Positions 1-12,563 of a DNA stretch of 64,000 nt are shown here, one piece after another (position 1 is the stretch's first letter; every line of letters begins with the position of its first letter). The notes under the pieces are model-generated. The model was not told the DNA's origin, did no database searches, and worked only from the letters and a program-made list of their open reading frames with translations. A program made the position numbers and the translations under genes. This DNA is from Ganoderma boninense (Eukaryota > Basidiomycota > Agaricomycetes > Polyporales > Polyporaceae). The stretch lies in contig CM035304.1 in NCBI GenBank assembly GCA_002900995.3, positions 5,410,134 through 5,474,133 on the forward strand, read 5' to 3'.

Positions 1-1
1 G

Positions 2-151
2 TCCGCGTTCGAGGAGCTCGACGTGCCGAGCGACATGGAGATCGACTCGGGGCACCCCGTCTCGCCGCGCCAGGACCAGCAGCGGTCGAGCTGGTTCGGG
101 TGGGGCGGAAGCGGCGCCGGCGCGGGGTACGAGCGGGTGAAGAATGACTGA
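2..151 (+). CDS. C-terminal end of an unidentified protein (partial)
   Basis: An open frame enters from the left edge and gives 49 codons before a TGA at 149-151. The tail is acidic and then Gly/Ser/Trp-rich (it contains SSWFGWGGSGAGAG) and ends in ERVKND. The codons are strongly GC-ending like the neighbouring genes, which supports real coding. The 5' part lies outside the window and no domain can be seen, so no function is assigned. Confidence 0.55.
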   Translation, partial: SAFEELDVPSDMEIDSGHPVSPRQDQQRSSWFGWGGSGAGAGYERVKND

Positions 152-1024
152 ACGGGAAGCGGGAAGCGGGAAACGAGACACGGGAGGGGCGCGGTGCTCG
201 GGACGCTTCTGCTTTGACGACATCGCGACGAACTCGGACATGACCTCTGGCACGGCTTTGGAGCACGCGAAGGCTCTCTCATTCTGTACATCTATACGCG
301 TTAGGTTCTTGTCCTTTCTTTTGCTGTGTATCTAACGATGTATATTAGCACCAATCATAGATCATCGGTTATTCCCCCTCGGGCACGACTTTGGCGAACG
401 CTCGTGTTTGGTCTTCTGGCGAGATGTTATGTGAAACGAGTTTTGAAGCATACTCGTACCAGTGCAAGCACAAGTAATAACCCAGACATCGGGCGCAGTC
501 GAGCTCAGTTCTCGTAAGATAGTCGCCTACCATCTAATTTATACATGTTCATTTTGGACGCAGTCGATATGCCTGAACATGTACAGGTGAGGTTTTTCCA
601 CGCGCGTCCACATGAACAGTCCAAGTAGTCCAGGTTTTCAGGGCAGTCGAGCTGAGGGGAGTGCACTTATCATATTATCTGGATGTCTGACCCAGTGGGA
701 CACGGATATCCCCCGCATTCACATAGAAACACCTTAACCACCGAGAACTTGCTCTATCCCGGGGAGCATACTTCACGGCCTAGCGGTACACTGCAAGAAT
801 TTGCAGTCTGAACCGCGAAGCACAAGCACCCCCTTGCTGCCAATCCATGCTATGTTTGCCATTGGATGTGATACACAAGTGATACAAAGATGAGCCAAAC
901 AGACACCGCCGATACGGGAAGACCGCACCAATCGAAGGCATACAACATCGTCCTAGGGCATAGGAAGGGCTACAGATGATTCGAAACCGAAACAACTTCT
1001 ATCACTCCGCACTTCACCAGCGCA
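152..1024. other. Intergenic region between convergent gene ends
   Basis: About 870 bp holding the 3' flank of the first gene and the 3' flank of BRO1, which end towards each other. Only short unrelated ORFs are present. I see no repeat or RNA gene here. Confidence 0.6.
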
Positions 1025-4000
1025 TCATCGGCCGTAGCCCTGGGAGTACTGGTATTGCTGAGATCCTTGCTGCGGTTGACCGTAGTTCTGGTAGTAATAC
1101 GGCTGACCCTGCTGTTGCGCCGGTGGCTGCTGTGGAGGCGGGGGCGGGGGCGCTGGAGAGGTGCCAAACTGCGACTGGTAATTGACTGGTGGCGGTGGTG
1201 GAGGGAATGCTGAACCACCTGGAGGCGGCGGCGGGGCGGTCTGATACGCCCCGTATCGCGGCTGAGATGGAGGTGGGGGAGGGTATGATTGCTGTCGTTG
1301 AGGCTGATGCTGGCTGTAAGAGGAGTAAGACTGCTGAGGTGGAGGCGGTGGACGTGAAGGAGGCGGTGAGGGGGTGCTGGTGTTCCCAAACATACTGAGA
1401 GAGGCGTAAGGGTCATGAGGCGGGGCAGATGGCGTGTAGGAAGGCTGCGAAGGAGGCTGCGAAGGAGGCTGCGAAGGAGGCGAGGGCAGATATGGTGCCG
1501 AAGGTTGGATGCCTGACGGCGGCGGCGGAGGATATTGCGCCGACGGTGGAGCAGACTGTGACGGTGTTGGAGGTGCGTAATGTTGGGGGGCCTGTGGGGG
1601 AGACGTCCACTGCCGCGCTGGTGGAGATGATACCGAGGGGTTGGTGCTGTGGAGGCTCATCGATGCCAACGACGACTCCAACCCTGTCGAAGGTTTGGGT
1701 GGTGGCGGAGGGACGGGCGGTTTGCCTCCATACGAGGGCGTCGAGGTCGGGGGTGCCTTGGGAATCGCTAGTCGCCTCTCGGTCTCCGCTTGAGAAGCAA
1801 GCGCTTCACGTTCGACGTTGCGCTCTGATGTGAACTTGTTCGCGTTACGCCTGAGCACAGCGGCAAGTTCAGTCAGCTCCGTGTAGAACTGAAGTCCCTT
1901 GGCCAGTCCATCACGGACTTCCATGTATACGTCGCGAGCACGAGAGAATCGGCGGACGGTGTCCTTCTTGCGCTTCTCGCGCTCATCCCACTTCTTGGCC
2001 CCCGGGCCACGGCCAGCCAAATCCCGAAGACCGCGCCAAAGGGTGCCCAGTTCCTGAAGTATGACTTGCTCGTGATGCACAGTCGCGCCGAGACGTTGCT
2101 GGTACGGACGGAACTTCTCGAGTTCTCCAGCGAATAGCGTAGTCTCCACACCCGTATTCCGCCTGTTCAGCAGGAGCAGGTGAGACACGTCGTCTTCTTG
2201 CACCTGAGGATATAAGGACGGGGATGAATAGGACATAGCAACACGCCAGGTAGCCAGCGTACCTTATCCTTAAGGTCCTTCAGAACCTGTCCCCGCTCGT
2301 GCTGAATCTTGTTCAAGCGGCCGAGCCTCTCATCAATCTCATCCACAAACTGACGGATCTTGGTGAGTTCTTCGTCGTCCCTGGCCTCGTTTCCGATATC
2401 CAGATCCAATAGGTTCTCCGATCCAGCACTGCCCTTCTCCGTGCTCGCCCTAAACACATCCTCGATCTCCGGGGACAGCAACAGCGCAATCTCGCCCTTG
2501 ACCGAATCCCACAACTTGACGACCTGTTCGTCCGACTGCGCTGCCGCGTCCAGCGTTGACAAGTGTGCTTTGAGGTCTTGGCGGATAGTCTTCGTGAGGG
2601 CCGCAGAGGGGGCTTGAGTCCACAGGTGGTCGTACTTGACACGCATAGCCTCGCACTCCCGGCTCTCTGCATCGAGATCGCGACTCACGCCCTCGAGCTC
2701 CCTCCGTACGACGTCCTTCATCCGAGTGAGTTCCGCCATGATACTGTCGACGCTCTCGCGTTCCTCCATTACCGCGATGTCCTCCTTCCATCGACGCACT
2801 TCGACAGGGAGCTCTGCCTCGCCGCCGACGCCCCCTTCCGCGATGGCCCTGTAACGTGCCAGACCCTGCTTGATGCCGAGGGCATCAAGAGCGGACTTCA
2901 CCTCAACTTCGGCGTTGTCAGCCTTCTCGACCTCGCCACGGACGAGCTTCGCCTTCTCTTCGGAGTAGACACTGGCGCTCTCGTGGACGCTGAGAGGGAT
3001 GAGGCGGATGAATAGGTCGACGCCAATGACCTTCTGAACATCAGGCGAGGCATATACTTCTTGTATAGTGATTGGCGTCGCGACGGTCGCCTTGTCAATC
3101 TGCGGAAGGGTTTCAGGAGAAGGAAGGACCGCGTTGTAGATCAAGTCATTCTCGCGCTGCGCCTCGTTCTTCTTGTCTGTGATGAGGGCGAGGTGGGCCT
3201 TCGTCAGCTCTTGCAGCGCGGACCCGGCATCTGGTGGGAGGTTTGGCGACATTTGGGTGACAAAGAGAGAGGCAAAGGAGGATGCTGTTCGATGTGCTTC
3301 CTTAGCGGCCGTCTCTGCAACGGTGAAGCGAACGAGAGCATCGCCGTGCTTTCCGGCGGCGCTGTCCGCAAGACCGCGGTAATACTGTGCGACCGACGTG
3401 AAGTACTTCGCTTTCGTCTGCAGGACAACGAGTTACAGCCTTGTATGCTGGTAGTGCAACTGCGGCATACCTGGACAATGGTGACCCAATTCCTATCGAA
3501 GATGCCCTTCCCCATGAATTCCTTCACCTCCTCACTTAACGATGTGTACGTGAATGCCGCCTGGCTCGCTATCTTCGCCACAAGCGCGTTGCCCTTCTTC
3601 TCGTCCGTGCACTTCTCGAAGAACACCTCGGTGGCCTGCCCCAGGATGACCCCGACGAGGAACTTGATGACCTCCCGGCTCAGGTCGGTCGACGGCGCAT
3701 GGAGGAAGTTGTCATTGATGTACGTGAGCATGCCCGCCGTCGTGCGGAAGTAGTAGAACGCGCGTTTGAGACCCTCGGGGTCTGACCGGTTCTGCGAGGC
3801 GGCAATGGCGGAGTGGGTGGCCGCGATCTGGAAGATGATGGATGCCTTCTCGTATGCGATGGACGTCTGCGTCGTAAGCTTGTTCGTGAAGGCGTCGCGC
3901 CAGGGGAAGTTGACGCGGATCTCGGAGAATCGCAGTTCGAGGAGCTCGAGCTGCCCGAAGTACTTGTGAAGCAGATCCTTAGCTTTAGAAGCACATCAGC

Positions 4001-4503
4001 GATTCAGTTGCACTTTCAACGCCAGAGACATGGGTCTGTGAGCCAACTTGACCACCCCGTGTACATCGCGATCATTCAGCACATCAGCAGGAGGATGGCG
4101 CGCTTTCTCTCCTGGCCGCTGTTGGTTGCATTTGCCAAGCCACATATTGGAGAGCACGTAGTGCATCTTCACGGCATGCTCGTAATGCGATGACGATACA
4201 ACGATCGTGGTATGGGTATGTGGCCGATGATCGCAAGGTACAAGGTCGGGACAAGGAACTTCGCAAGTTCAAGCCTCTGGTGCATGAACATAGGATGGAC
4301 GTACCAGTCATGTCGCTTCCCGCTCCCTTGACCGCATCCTGTCTGCACCTTTGAAGGTTCGAACATTCCGTAGCATAATTGTCCGGATCCTCGCCGTACG
4401 AGTGCGCGATCGCATTACGGATGGGACCCGTCCAGTCCACCTCTTCCGTCGTCTTCTTCGGGATGGAGATCATCGGCGAATTGTGCGCCGATAGGGCAGA
4501 CAT
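1025..4503 (-). CDS. BRO1: BRO1-domain ESCRT-associated protein (Bro1/ALIX family)
   Basis: Endosomal adaptor that binds ESCRT-III (Snf7) through its BRO1 domain and helps cargo deubiquitination in multivesicular-body sorting. The protein starts MSALSAHNSPMISIPKKTTE and continues VDWTGPIRNAIAHSYGEDPD, a classic BRO1 N terminus. The BRO1 domain covers roughly residues 1-400, including DLLHKYFGQLELLELRF. A coiled V-like domain follows to about 750, then a Pro/Gln/Tyr-rich tail. Exon 1 is 4305-4503 and exon 2 begins at 3982; that intron is 322 nt, unusually long for this window. Later introns lie near 3413-3473 and 2214-2272. The total is about 1,000 aa, normal for the family. Rim20/PalA is the alternative paralogue, but the long Pro-rich tail fits Bro1 better. 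The TGA is at 1025-1027. Confidence 0.92.
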
Positions 4504-4966
4504 TGTTGCGACCCGAGTGAGTCCAGAGGTGGTGGTAGGGAGAAGATGCCGGTGGGCCGTTCGGGGTAGGAGTAACTCGGGCGTAAATTCGTGAGAGGGC
4601 GCCGGAAAGAATAGCCTCAGACGTGATAACGAGGTTATTCACGAAAGCAAAGAGATTGGCAGAACCCAATGAGGGGGCCGCGCCGTTGTGGAGGATGGTG
4701 GTAGTGGCGAAGGTGAGTATGAGGGCATTGAAGCCGGTCTGCGCAGTGCCTGCCGCTCACGTCACCGCGGGACCGCCCGGCGATTCGGAATCAACAATTC
4801 CATCCTGCACGCGCACATCTCAGGTACGAAAGACTGCAAAATACATCTAGCAACGCGCAATGCGAGATAGAAGCTGGGTACTATTGTAATGGATGGTACG
4901 AAGATGACATGTGGAAGCCTGCATCCAAGTACGCTACATCTACCACACCCCTTACGATTACCGCAC
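4504..4966. other. BRO1 upstream region / ATP3 3' flank
   Basis: Spacer of 463 bp between two minus-strand genes. It should contain the ATP3 3' UTR and the BRO1 promoter. A hydrophobic minus-strand ORF near 4560-4669 has no recognisable homology. No clear TATA box is seen. Confidence 0.5.
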
Positions 4967-6133
4967 TCAGAGCGCACTGGCACCTGGAAGACAGACATGA
5001 AGTGATGGAAGCTGAATGCACATGGGTGGGACGTACCAGTGATAATGTCGACCAGCTCGTTCGTGATAGCGGCCTGGCGACCACGGTTGTACTGCATGGT
5101 CAGACGGTTAATCATGTCCGACGCGTTCTTCGACGCGTTGTCCATGGCGTTGCGACTATGATCGGTTCAGTACACCGTTTGGGACATCCATAGCGCATAC
5201 ACTTACCGAGCACTCTGTTCACAAGCGTGCGCCTCGACAAGAGCGGCGTAGATAGCATTCGCAAGGGTGAACTCGGAAAGGTCCTTCGTCACGTCGTCCT
5301 CCATCTCGTATGCCCTGAAGCCAGCTGAAGAAAAGTGAGCAAGTATTCATTCGTCATCTCCCATCAGCAACTTACCCGACTCCTTGAGGAGCGTCTCGGG
5401 CTCAATCTCCACGATAGCAGGCTCATACGAGATTGCAGAGACAAAGCGGTTGTAGACGATGGCGATGGTATCGTACTTGGCCCCCGAGGTGAGGATGAGG
5501 TCCGCAACACCTGCAGCGTCGGCGAATGTCGGAATGTCACGGCCGATCTGGTTGAAGGTCATGACGAGGTTCTTGGGGAGCGCACGGGAGAGCTGGGCCT
5601 TGGACTTGTCGCCGATGACCATGACGGGTGAGTCCTCCTCGACCTTGCCCTTCTCCGCGAACTCGCGACGGGTGGCCTTGGACACAGAGGAGTGGATACC
5701 ACCGCACAGACCCTTGTCAGACGAAACGACGATGAAAAGCTTGCGCTTGCCAGCATCCTCCGAGACAGCATGCGAGAAGATTTCTGCAAACGCAGACGTG
5801 GGGGCATTGGGGTCGTACTCTTGGTCGCAGACACGAGTTTACACACCTTTGTTGGCAATGCCGTAGTCCTTGCCTGCCTGCATCGCGCGCTGCGCCTTCG
5901 CGAGTTTTGTCGACGCAATCATTTTCATGGACTGTTGGCACGAAGAGCGTTATGGAATGTCCTGCAGCATTTACGAAGAGAAAACATACCTTCGTGATCT
6001 TCTCAATGTTCCTTACGGACTTGAGACGAAGCTCAATCTCACGAAGGGTGGCCATGTTGCGGGCCTGGGAAGGCGCCGCGCCCAGTGCCGTGGGCTGGGA
6101 CGCAATACGACCAAGCGTACGCCGAGCGAGCAT
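4967..6133 (-). CDS. ATP3: Mitochondrial F1-ATP synthase gamma subunit
   Basis: Central rotor stalk of F1-ATPase in the mitochondrial matrix. The N terminus [18 protein letters not shown] is an Arg-rich, acid-free presequence, followed by [20 protein letters not shown], the conserved gamma-subunit start. Further blocks are [33 protein letters not shown] and, at the C terminus, [20 protein letters not shown] then [15 protein letters not shown]. The short last exon (GT GCC AGT GCG CTC TGA, stop at 4967-4969) follows a 50-nt intron and restores the universal ending. At least four introns are needed; the third, of 63 nt, joins NK to [12 protein letters not shown]. The gene is divergent from eIF2-beta across a 264-bp shared promoter region. 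Confidence 0.95.
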
Positions 6134-6397
6134 AGTAGGGAGTGAGAAGATGAAGGAGCGGTGGAGGACGTTGTCCGCGCTGTCGACGTCGACTTCGGGA
6201 ATAGGCGGAATCGGGACGCGGGTTTAAGCGGAGTTGACAACATCCTCGGAACGTGCGGGAAGCCACGCTGAGACATTCGAGCGGAGCTCAAAGCCTCGCG
6301 TACCACAGAGTCATCGCACTCTCATCAAGATCCCTACTGAGCTCATCGTCGTCTCCGCCCTTCGCACTCTCGATCTATAGCTTGCTGCATTCCTGCG

Positions 6398-7672
6398 ATG
6401 TCTGAGGAGCCTTTGTTTGACCCTTCGCTCAAGAAGCGCAAAAAGAAGACCGTTGCGTTCTCCGAGGACCCTCTCGGGGCCGACGCAGATCCCACTACCC
6501 CTGCCCCCGCCGAGATCGACAATGTCACCGCGAGCGGAGATGCTGTTGATATGGGGCCGACGACGATGCACGAGCAGATGAAACAGAATGGGATCAAAGG
6601 GGAGGGACTGGACGAAGGGGGGAAGAAGGAGGACGATGACTTCAAGGCGATGTTCGGGGACTTGAAGAAGAAGAAAAAGAAGAAGGAAATTCCTCTCGAC
6701 CTCGTGCATATATTCCCATTGCATATAAGCCTCGACAGTGCTGACATATTTCTCGACGGTAGGAAGCCGAAGGATCTGGTACCTCCACCCCCATCGGAGC
6801 GGCCGCCTCGGAGGACCTCGATTTCTCGGATCTCAAGAAAAAGAAGAAGAAATCGTCAAAGAAAGCGGCTCTTGATCTAGAGGCATTTGAGAAAGAGCTG
6901 AACCAATCCAAGGCGAAGGATGCAGACGACGATGAGGGTGGGGAGGAGAACCAGGTGCCAGAGGTTGATGAGGCCGAGCTCGGAGATGATCCCTTCGCCC
7001 GTGGCGGCGACGGCGTGAGCCTTGATTCCGGCAACGAGGCATGGTTGAAGAGCGACCGCGATTACACCTACGATGAGGTAAGTTTGTCTGTCTTACACCT
7101 TCCGACGATTTTGTGCATAAGCTCATTATTCCTTGTCCCAGCTTCTTCACCGGTTTTATGGCCAACTTCACGCATCCAACCCCGCTCTCCTCACATCCGC
7201 CGGCAGGCGTTACACTATCGCACCACCGCAGATCATGCGTGAAGGCAACAAGAAGACCATTTTCGCCAACGTCTCCGATATCTGCAAACGTATGCACAGG
7301 CAGCCGGAGCACGTCATTCAATACATGTTCGCTGAGATGGGTACTACCGGATCCGTCGACGGTTCGGGTCGCCTTGTCATCAAGGGTCGTTTCCAGCAGA
7401 AGCAAGTCGAACACGTTCTTCGTCGATACATCGGTACGTCTCTCGAGCTCTTGTATTCGCATTTTGACTCCTGTCTCGACTGCTAACCCTCACTGATCTC
7501 AGTCGAATACGTCACTTGCAAGACATGCAAGTCGCCAGACACCCTCCTCACCAAAGAAAACCGTATATTCTTCATGTCATGCGAGTCGTGTGGATCCCGG
7601 CGCTCCGTCAACACAATCAAGACCGGGTTCCAGGCTCAGGTCGGGAAGAGGAGCAAAAACAAGACCGGCTGA
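6398..7672 (+). CDS. SUI3: Translation initiation factor eIF2 subunit beta
   Basis: Beta subunit of the eIF2 ternary complex that delivers initiator tRNA to the 40S ribosome. The N terminus [20 protein letters not shown] carries the first lysine block. Two more lysine blocks follow ([12 protein letters not shown] and [12 protein letters not shown]); K-boxes of this kind bind eIF5 and eIF2B-epsilon. The eIF2B/eIF5 domain contains [34 protein letters not shown] and [20 protein letters not shown]. The C2-C2 zinc finger is CKTCKS...CESCGS. The gene ends [11 protein letters not shown]. Introns fall near 6702-6815, 7078-7139 and 7434-7501. The ATG at 6398 gives the family's usual start. Confidence 0.96.
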
Positions 7673-8161
7673 AGGGCCGTACGCCATGCCTTGTATACGC
7701 TGTATGCATACGTCTAGACACCGCATTGTATCATATGCACGCTGTGTACACCACCGAAGCCACATGTATCGCATTGGTTCCCATTCATGCTGTGATCTTT
7801 TGAAGGGCTGCCCCAGTCTCAACCCGACCTTCCTGCGGCTGGTCCGTGCAAACGTGTTGCATATTTGTTGCATCCATTGCGGTAGCAGGTCTACAAAGCT
7901 CTGTTGCTTATCCTTTGAAGCCCCGGCTCGAAGCTGGCCGCTTGAGACCAGGTAAGTCTAGCTCAACAGCAAATTAACCATGTTCCACACCGGTAACAAT
8001 CAAGTAAAGCCTAACAACAATCCGTACGCATAGTAAGCAATACGAGCTGGGTCAAAACATGCGTTCAGGAACTTCAACCGACGTGGCAACTGATAACAAT
8101 AACCCCCGAGGAAAGCAAAACCAGGAATGGCTACACGAACATCCCCGACAGAAGCCAGCCC
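7673..8161. other. Convergent 3' flanks of eIF2-beta and catalase
   Basis: About 490 bp between two genes that end towards each other. No credible coding sequence or repeat is visible; the content is presumably 3' UTRs. Confidence 0.6.
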
Positions 8162-10821
8162 TTAGTAATCTAACGTAGAGTTCTGCGTGTCCCTGGTAGT
8201 GTTGAACCACGTCGGCCCATCTGGGAACATCAAGTTCGTAACAGTGACGCCGACGCCGTTAGCAATGGCCTGGCCTAGGGTCGCGTTGGCATGGTAGAAG
8301 AGCGACGCCATGCGCTGGCGGACACTTTCCGTCGGCGCAGCTCCGAGGTGCCCCACAACGTTGCTACGAATACAGCGAGTAGAATAAGTCTATGTGAGAA
8401 CAAGACATTGCAGGCAGTAGCACAGAGGGGGCACGCACTCAATGAGGTTCTGCTGGTCCTGGGCAGAAAGGCTGTTCCAGAAGCGGCGTGGCCAGTCGAA
8501 GTCGATTTCGGTCACCGCGGAAAGGCTCGCTACCGCTCCACCCTGCCGTCAGATAGCGTCAGGCTGCGGGAATGGGTCGTTCGAGCTCGGAGAAGACTCA
8601 CGGTCCACTGCTGATGCGTCTCGTCGACGTACGGGCGCGGGGGAAGCTCGATCTTCTGCAATGTGGACAGATAGTTCGGGCGCGATCCCTGGTTGCCGTT
8701 GACGTTCATGGAACCGTCGCGCTGGAAATTGGCGACCGGGTCGACGGGTGCATTCACCGGGATTTGCTGAGTGAACCGGGATGCGGTCAGCGAGAAGAGT
8801 GTTGAGCAAAGCTGTTCAGAAACCTTACCATGTGGTTGACACCCAGGCGGTAGCGCTGGGTGTCTAGTAAGATATGGTTACTGATATGAGGGAACTGGTC
8901 TCGGAGTGCACTGGGAAGGAGGCGACGCACCTGAGTAAGCGAAAAGTCGAGCCTGGAGGACGGGGTCCGCGGAGGGCGCCCAACCATCAACGGTGTGAGA
9001 GGGGGTGAAGGCGGCCTGTTCTATCTCTGCGAAGTAGCTGTAGTCGATTATCAGCAGACGAATTGAGACAGCAACGCTTCTTAGCTTACTTCTCAGGGTT
9101 TTGCGTAAGATAGAATTTCCCGATCTCAGTCGGGGGGACATCATCAAAGCCCCAGTCCCTACGCAACGTCGGTGCCGCGGTCATAGAAAGAAGAACCCAA
9201 TACTGTTACGCACTTGGTCAGGTCGAGAACGTTGTACTTGAAGGTCTCGGCTTGCTCTGGAGTGAGGATCTGAGCGAACATGGTCCAGCCCGGGTAAGTG
9301 CCATTTTGAATTGACTGGTAGAGATCCTGGGTCGCGAAGTCCGGGTTGGAACCTAAATATCGGAGCTGTCGTGGGTCCATGGTCCCTGGCCGAAAATACC
9401 GCACAAGATCTCACCTGCAATGGCGGTTGCCTCGGTATTCGTGAAGTTCTTGACACCCTGCATGGTTTCCGCATACAGTTTCACGTACACCCATGAGCCG
9501 TCCTGTTTTACCCAACTGCGACGATCGTGCATTAGTCGACACTCCGGCGCGATGTTCGAAAAACGCACCGATAGGTATGGCCAGTCCAAGCGTGCATATG
9601 ACGGAAACCATAAGGCGTTCCGAGGTCAGAGAAGAGACGCATGACTTGGTAGAGTGATTCCGGGTTGGAACCAAGGTAATCCCAAAACATGCTGGATAAC
9701 ATGAGGTGAGCCGTCGAAGCCCAAATTTGAAACTCTGCGGACCAGAACTTACTCTTTGTCACGCAGATGGCTCGCAGGGTGACGCTTCTGGGTCTGGAAA
9801 AATTCCCTCAGCCGTACGTAGTGGTGTCAAGTCAGCAACGCGACTAACATGGATGAAGGGGGGGAACTTGGTGGGATCCCGGATGAAAAACACCGGCGTA
9901 TCTGTTAGTTTCTCAGCGTTTGAGGTACAGCATATGGATGTCAGGCTTCCTCACTGTTCATCACTAGGTCAAGGATACCCTTACGAGTCCTGAACCTACT
10001 CATGTTGTTCAAGAAGCCGAAGGATGATCCGCCACCTGCATACACACGCAAAACTTACTTGACAGCGAAGCCACGGGGATCGCGGGCTTCGTCAGGAGAA
10101 CCAGACTCGCCACCCACAGTGCTGAACCGCACTAAGAGTAAAAGACGTCAGAGATGCGCTCACCGACGCAGTGGTAGACTGGAAGTCTCACTTGTAATGG
10201 GCGTCCTGAGGCCGTTCTCACTCAGCATGTCCCTGGAAACGGTCGGAAGTGAACGTCTGATAAAGCGTGTACGAGGTTAAACTCCTACATCATTGTGTAG
10301 TTCTTAGCAAACTCGGCATTGGTAACTTCGAAGTACCCATGGGCACCGGCTGTGGATGACGTTATTATCCACGGTCTCTCCAATGCAGGGGCCCGTGCAC
10401 GTACCGCCGCGCGCATGAACCACGCGTTCAGGGATACGCTCGCGGTCGAAGGATCCGAACAACTCTAGCAAATGAGTGTCCTGGAGTAAGAGTGGACCTA
10501 GAACAACATTTTATCAGCCCACAACCCTGAAATACCTAATCGTGTGCACAACTGACCGTTGTCCCCGATCCGCTGGTACTGATAGGGGTGGGGATAGGGA
10601 GAGCCATTGTCTGAGGTGTACTCGACAACGGTGGCATCCTTGTCAGCAGTGTGCTCCTGAACCCGAAACCCGGTATTCATGTCGAAGGTGAACGGGGGTG
10701 CTTCGCTACGCGAGGTCATCTTCCGCACGAGGCCGGGAGCATCCTGACCGGGAAACCACCCATACGCGGCGGTAGCGACTGAGACGGTTGCAAGGAGAAG
10801 GCGGGATGAGGACGAGAGCAT
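8162..10821 (-). CDS. Secreted heme catalase
   Basis: Dismutates hydrogen peroxide. Residues 1-20 ([20 protein letters not shown]) form a signal peptide, so the enzyme is probably extracellular or wall-bound. The distal His is in [15 protein letters not shown], the distal Asn in [15 protein letters not shown] (the codons flank an intron at about 9896-9943), and the proximal heme Tyr in [14 protein letters not shown]. Other hallmarks are [33 protein letters not shown] and GIQG-like spacing before [10 protein letters not shown]. The first exon ends DNG and is joined to [14 protein letters not shown]. More than ten short introns interrupt the gene, the densest structure in the window. The start at 10821 is chosen because it begins the signal peptide; an in-frame upstream Met at 10923 would spoil it. 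The protein ends in NSTLDY. Confidence 0.93.
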
Positions 10822-11282
10822 AGCAGTGATGACAGCGACAACCAAGCAGGCAGAGTGAGGGACGAATGCCGAAATTGCAGAAGGAGAGCGGAGGGCATCA
10901 CTTATTTTATAGTATTGGAACATGCGTGTGACGAGAAGTGGCTGGATGAGGATGGCTGCTCGATCAGTCCGAGAAAGGTTCGACAGTGACCGAAACTCAC
11001 GGGTACAGTCTAGCCCAAGTCCCGAAATGCCCTTCCGGCGACACGAGGAGCATGTTGTGGCTGACTACTGGGTGGCCGAAGCGAGATGGTGACGCCCCAA
11101 CTGAAGCTCGCCCTGTAGCCCAGCAGGGATGGTGGGAAAGAGCTTTGAAAGAATTGACCAACCATCATCAGGAACCTGGTCGTATGCGTACCCATCGGAA
11201 CAATATTCCTTTGAAATGTCCTGCTGGGCTCGACCCCTCTTGATTAGCTTTACGAACTTGGTCTCAGAACGGTGAATGGGCG
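10822..11282. other. Catalase upstream region
   Basis: A 460-bp region between the catalase start and the next minus-strand reading frame. It contains a TATTTTATAG element about 90 bp upstream of the catalase ATG that could act as a TATA box. No other gene is seen. Confidence 0.45.
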
Positions 11283-11647
11283 TTACTGTAGTCTCTTGTC
11301 ACCTGGCATGGATACGCTCATACACGAGTCCTCCGCCTGGGAGTGCGTAATTCGGATTGTACAATTTTTGGAAACGGATGACAAAAGTTCGATCGGCTCA
11401 CTTACTCGCATCCCGAGTCTCATCCCCGAGCCCGAGGGTTCGAATACGTTGGCAATACAGAGCAGCACCCACCCGGTGGAGGCCAGGTATGGGGCGGAGG
11501 TCGACGATTTGAGCGGATCATATCGAAGTCTGCGAATTGCGAAGGAGAATGCAGAGAGAGAGAGCGTGTTATGGGGCTTACCACCAAAACACGCCAAAAT
11601 CACCTTGGCTAGTATAGCACCGATCTTCACCGAGACTCGCTAGCCAT
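11283..11647 (-). CDS. Doubtful small ORF with one hydrophobic segment
   Basis: Two consistent splice junctions give a 64-aa protein: MASESR, then LRYDPLKSSTSAPYLAST, a hydrophobic stretch GWVLLCIANVF, and after a second intron a short tail ending in GDKRLQ. The phases agree at both introns (CG|gtgaag...gcag|ACTTC and CGA|gtaagt...ccag|GCG). No family is recognised. It could be a real small membrane protein, the remnant of one, or chance splicing. Confidence 0.3.
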
Positions 11648-11718
11648 GTATCCAGCATCTATATTCAAACGGCCAGAAAGCGAAAGGAAGCATGACATGA
11701 ATGAGATATCACCACGCT

Positions 11719-12215
11719 TTACTCTGGCTTCGGCCTGCTAGCCTCCCCACCGTACAATGTCTTCCGCCCCCACTCAACCACTTGTCGGTCCAGGTCTCCT
11801 GCACCACGGAAGAGGGCCTCTATCTGAGAATTCCACCGGCTCTGCAGGGTCGAGACGAATGTTCGGTCCGGGATACGCTGCGACGCGGGTATCGGTGCCG
11901 GAATATCCGCGCCCGCGTTCACCAGACGTTCAGATAAATGGTGCAAACTGCATAGCAACGTGAGTATGAGGTTGTGAGCCAGGGCGACAGCATGTATGCG
12001 CACTCAGTCCGATGTTGCTGTGTTCTGTACGCGCTCAGTATAACATTTTGCGTCCGAGTCAACTTCCTCTCACCTTGTTTGCATCATCGCAGAGAAGCCG
12101 TAGTACACCTGGGTGAGATATGGGTTACAACAATGGTTACCATCGAGAGAAGGGGTCCGGGACGTACACCACCAGCCACCAGGGCCCCGGAAGCGGCTCC
12201 AACGACGAAGGACAT
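11719..12215 (-). CDS. MIC12: MICOS complex subunit Mic12-like protein
   Basis: Small inner-membrane protein of the MICOS crista-junction complex, by family resemblance. After splicing three introns it begins MSFVVGAASGALVAGGVYYG, a single glycine-rich membrane anchor, then FSAMMQTRTQQHRTDLHHLS and ERLVNAGADIPAPIPASQRI. It ends RWNSQIEALFRGAGDLDRQV and then VEWGRKTLYGGEASRPKPE, with the stop at 11719-11721. This anchor, followed by a helix and the closing W-G-R-x-T/L-YGG block, is typical of fungal Mic12 (AIM5). The start at 12215 is preferred over an in-frame Met at 12305 because it puts the membrane anchor at the N terminus. The total is about 110 aa. MIC10 is encoded 41 kb away in the same window. 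Confidence 0.75.
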
Positions 12216-12563
12216 AGAGGACGAATCTGCGTTACAAGCACTGTGCACTGCGTGGAATATGGAGGCCGCTTTGAAGGATGACAGCGGGGACGGGTTGGCA
12301 CTCAAGGACTCGAGTCCCAGGACAGGCTGAGGTTGGGTACGAGGACATTATCTCAGAGTTTAGAGAGATAACTACCTTAAATAATTAATTGGATTTTTCG
12401 CTTAAACGAGACGGCGGTCGACGACGGAGCAGCCGCCGCCCAGCGGCCTTCAGCTCACCGCCATCATCCTCCTTGTCGCTGTCTTCGCGGTTGTCGTCGT
12501 TGCCCTACACGCTTACGGTTTAGGGTGTTCAAAAACTCCAGAGCTGGCCACTCCAGACTCTCT
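12216..12563. other. Divergent promoter region MIC12 / mL44
   Basis: About 350 bp between two divergently transcribed genes for mitochondrial proteins. It is AT-rich near 12375-12400 (TTAAATAATTAATT). No repeat is seen. Confidence 0.5.

Noticed and set aside
1189..1833. Plus-strand Ala/Val-rich ORFs
   Set aside because: They are antisense to the Pro/Gln-rich BRO1 tail, with no independent support.
5821..5850. A 27-nt intron in ATP3 (gtgtgt...ccaag)
   Set aside because: Too short to splice. A 63-nt intron from the same donor to ttgcag gives a normal phase and a family-like protein.
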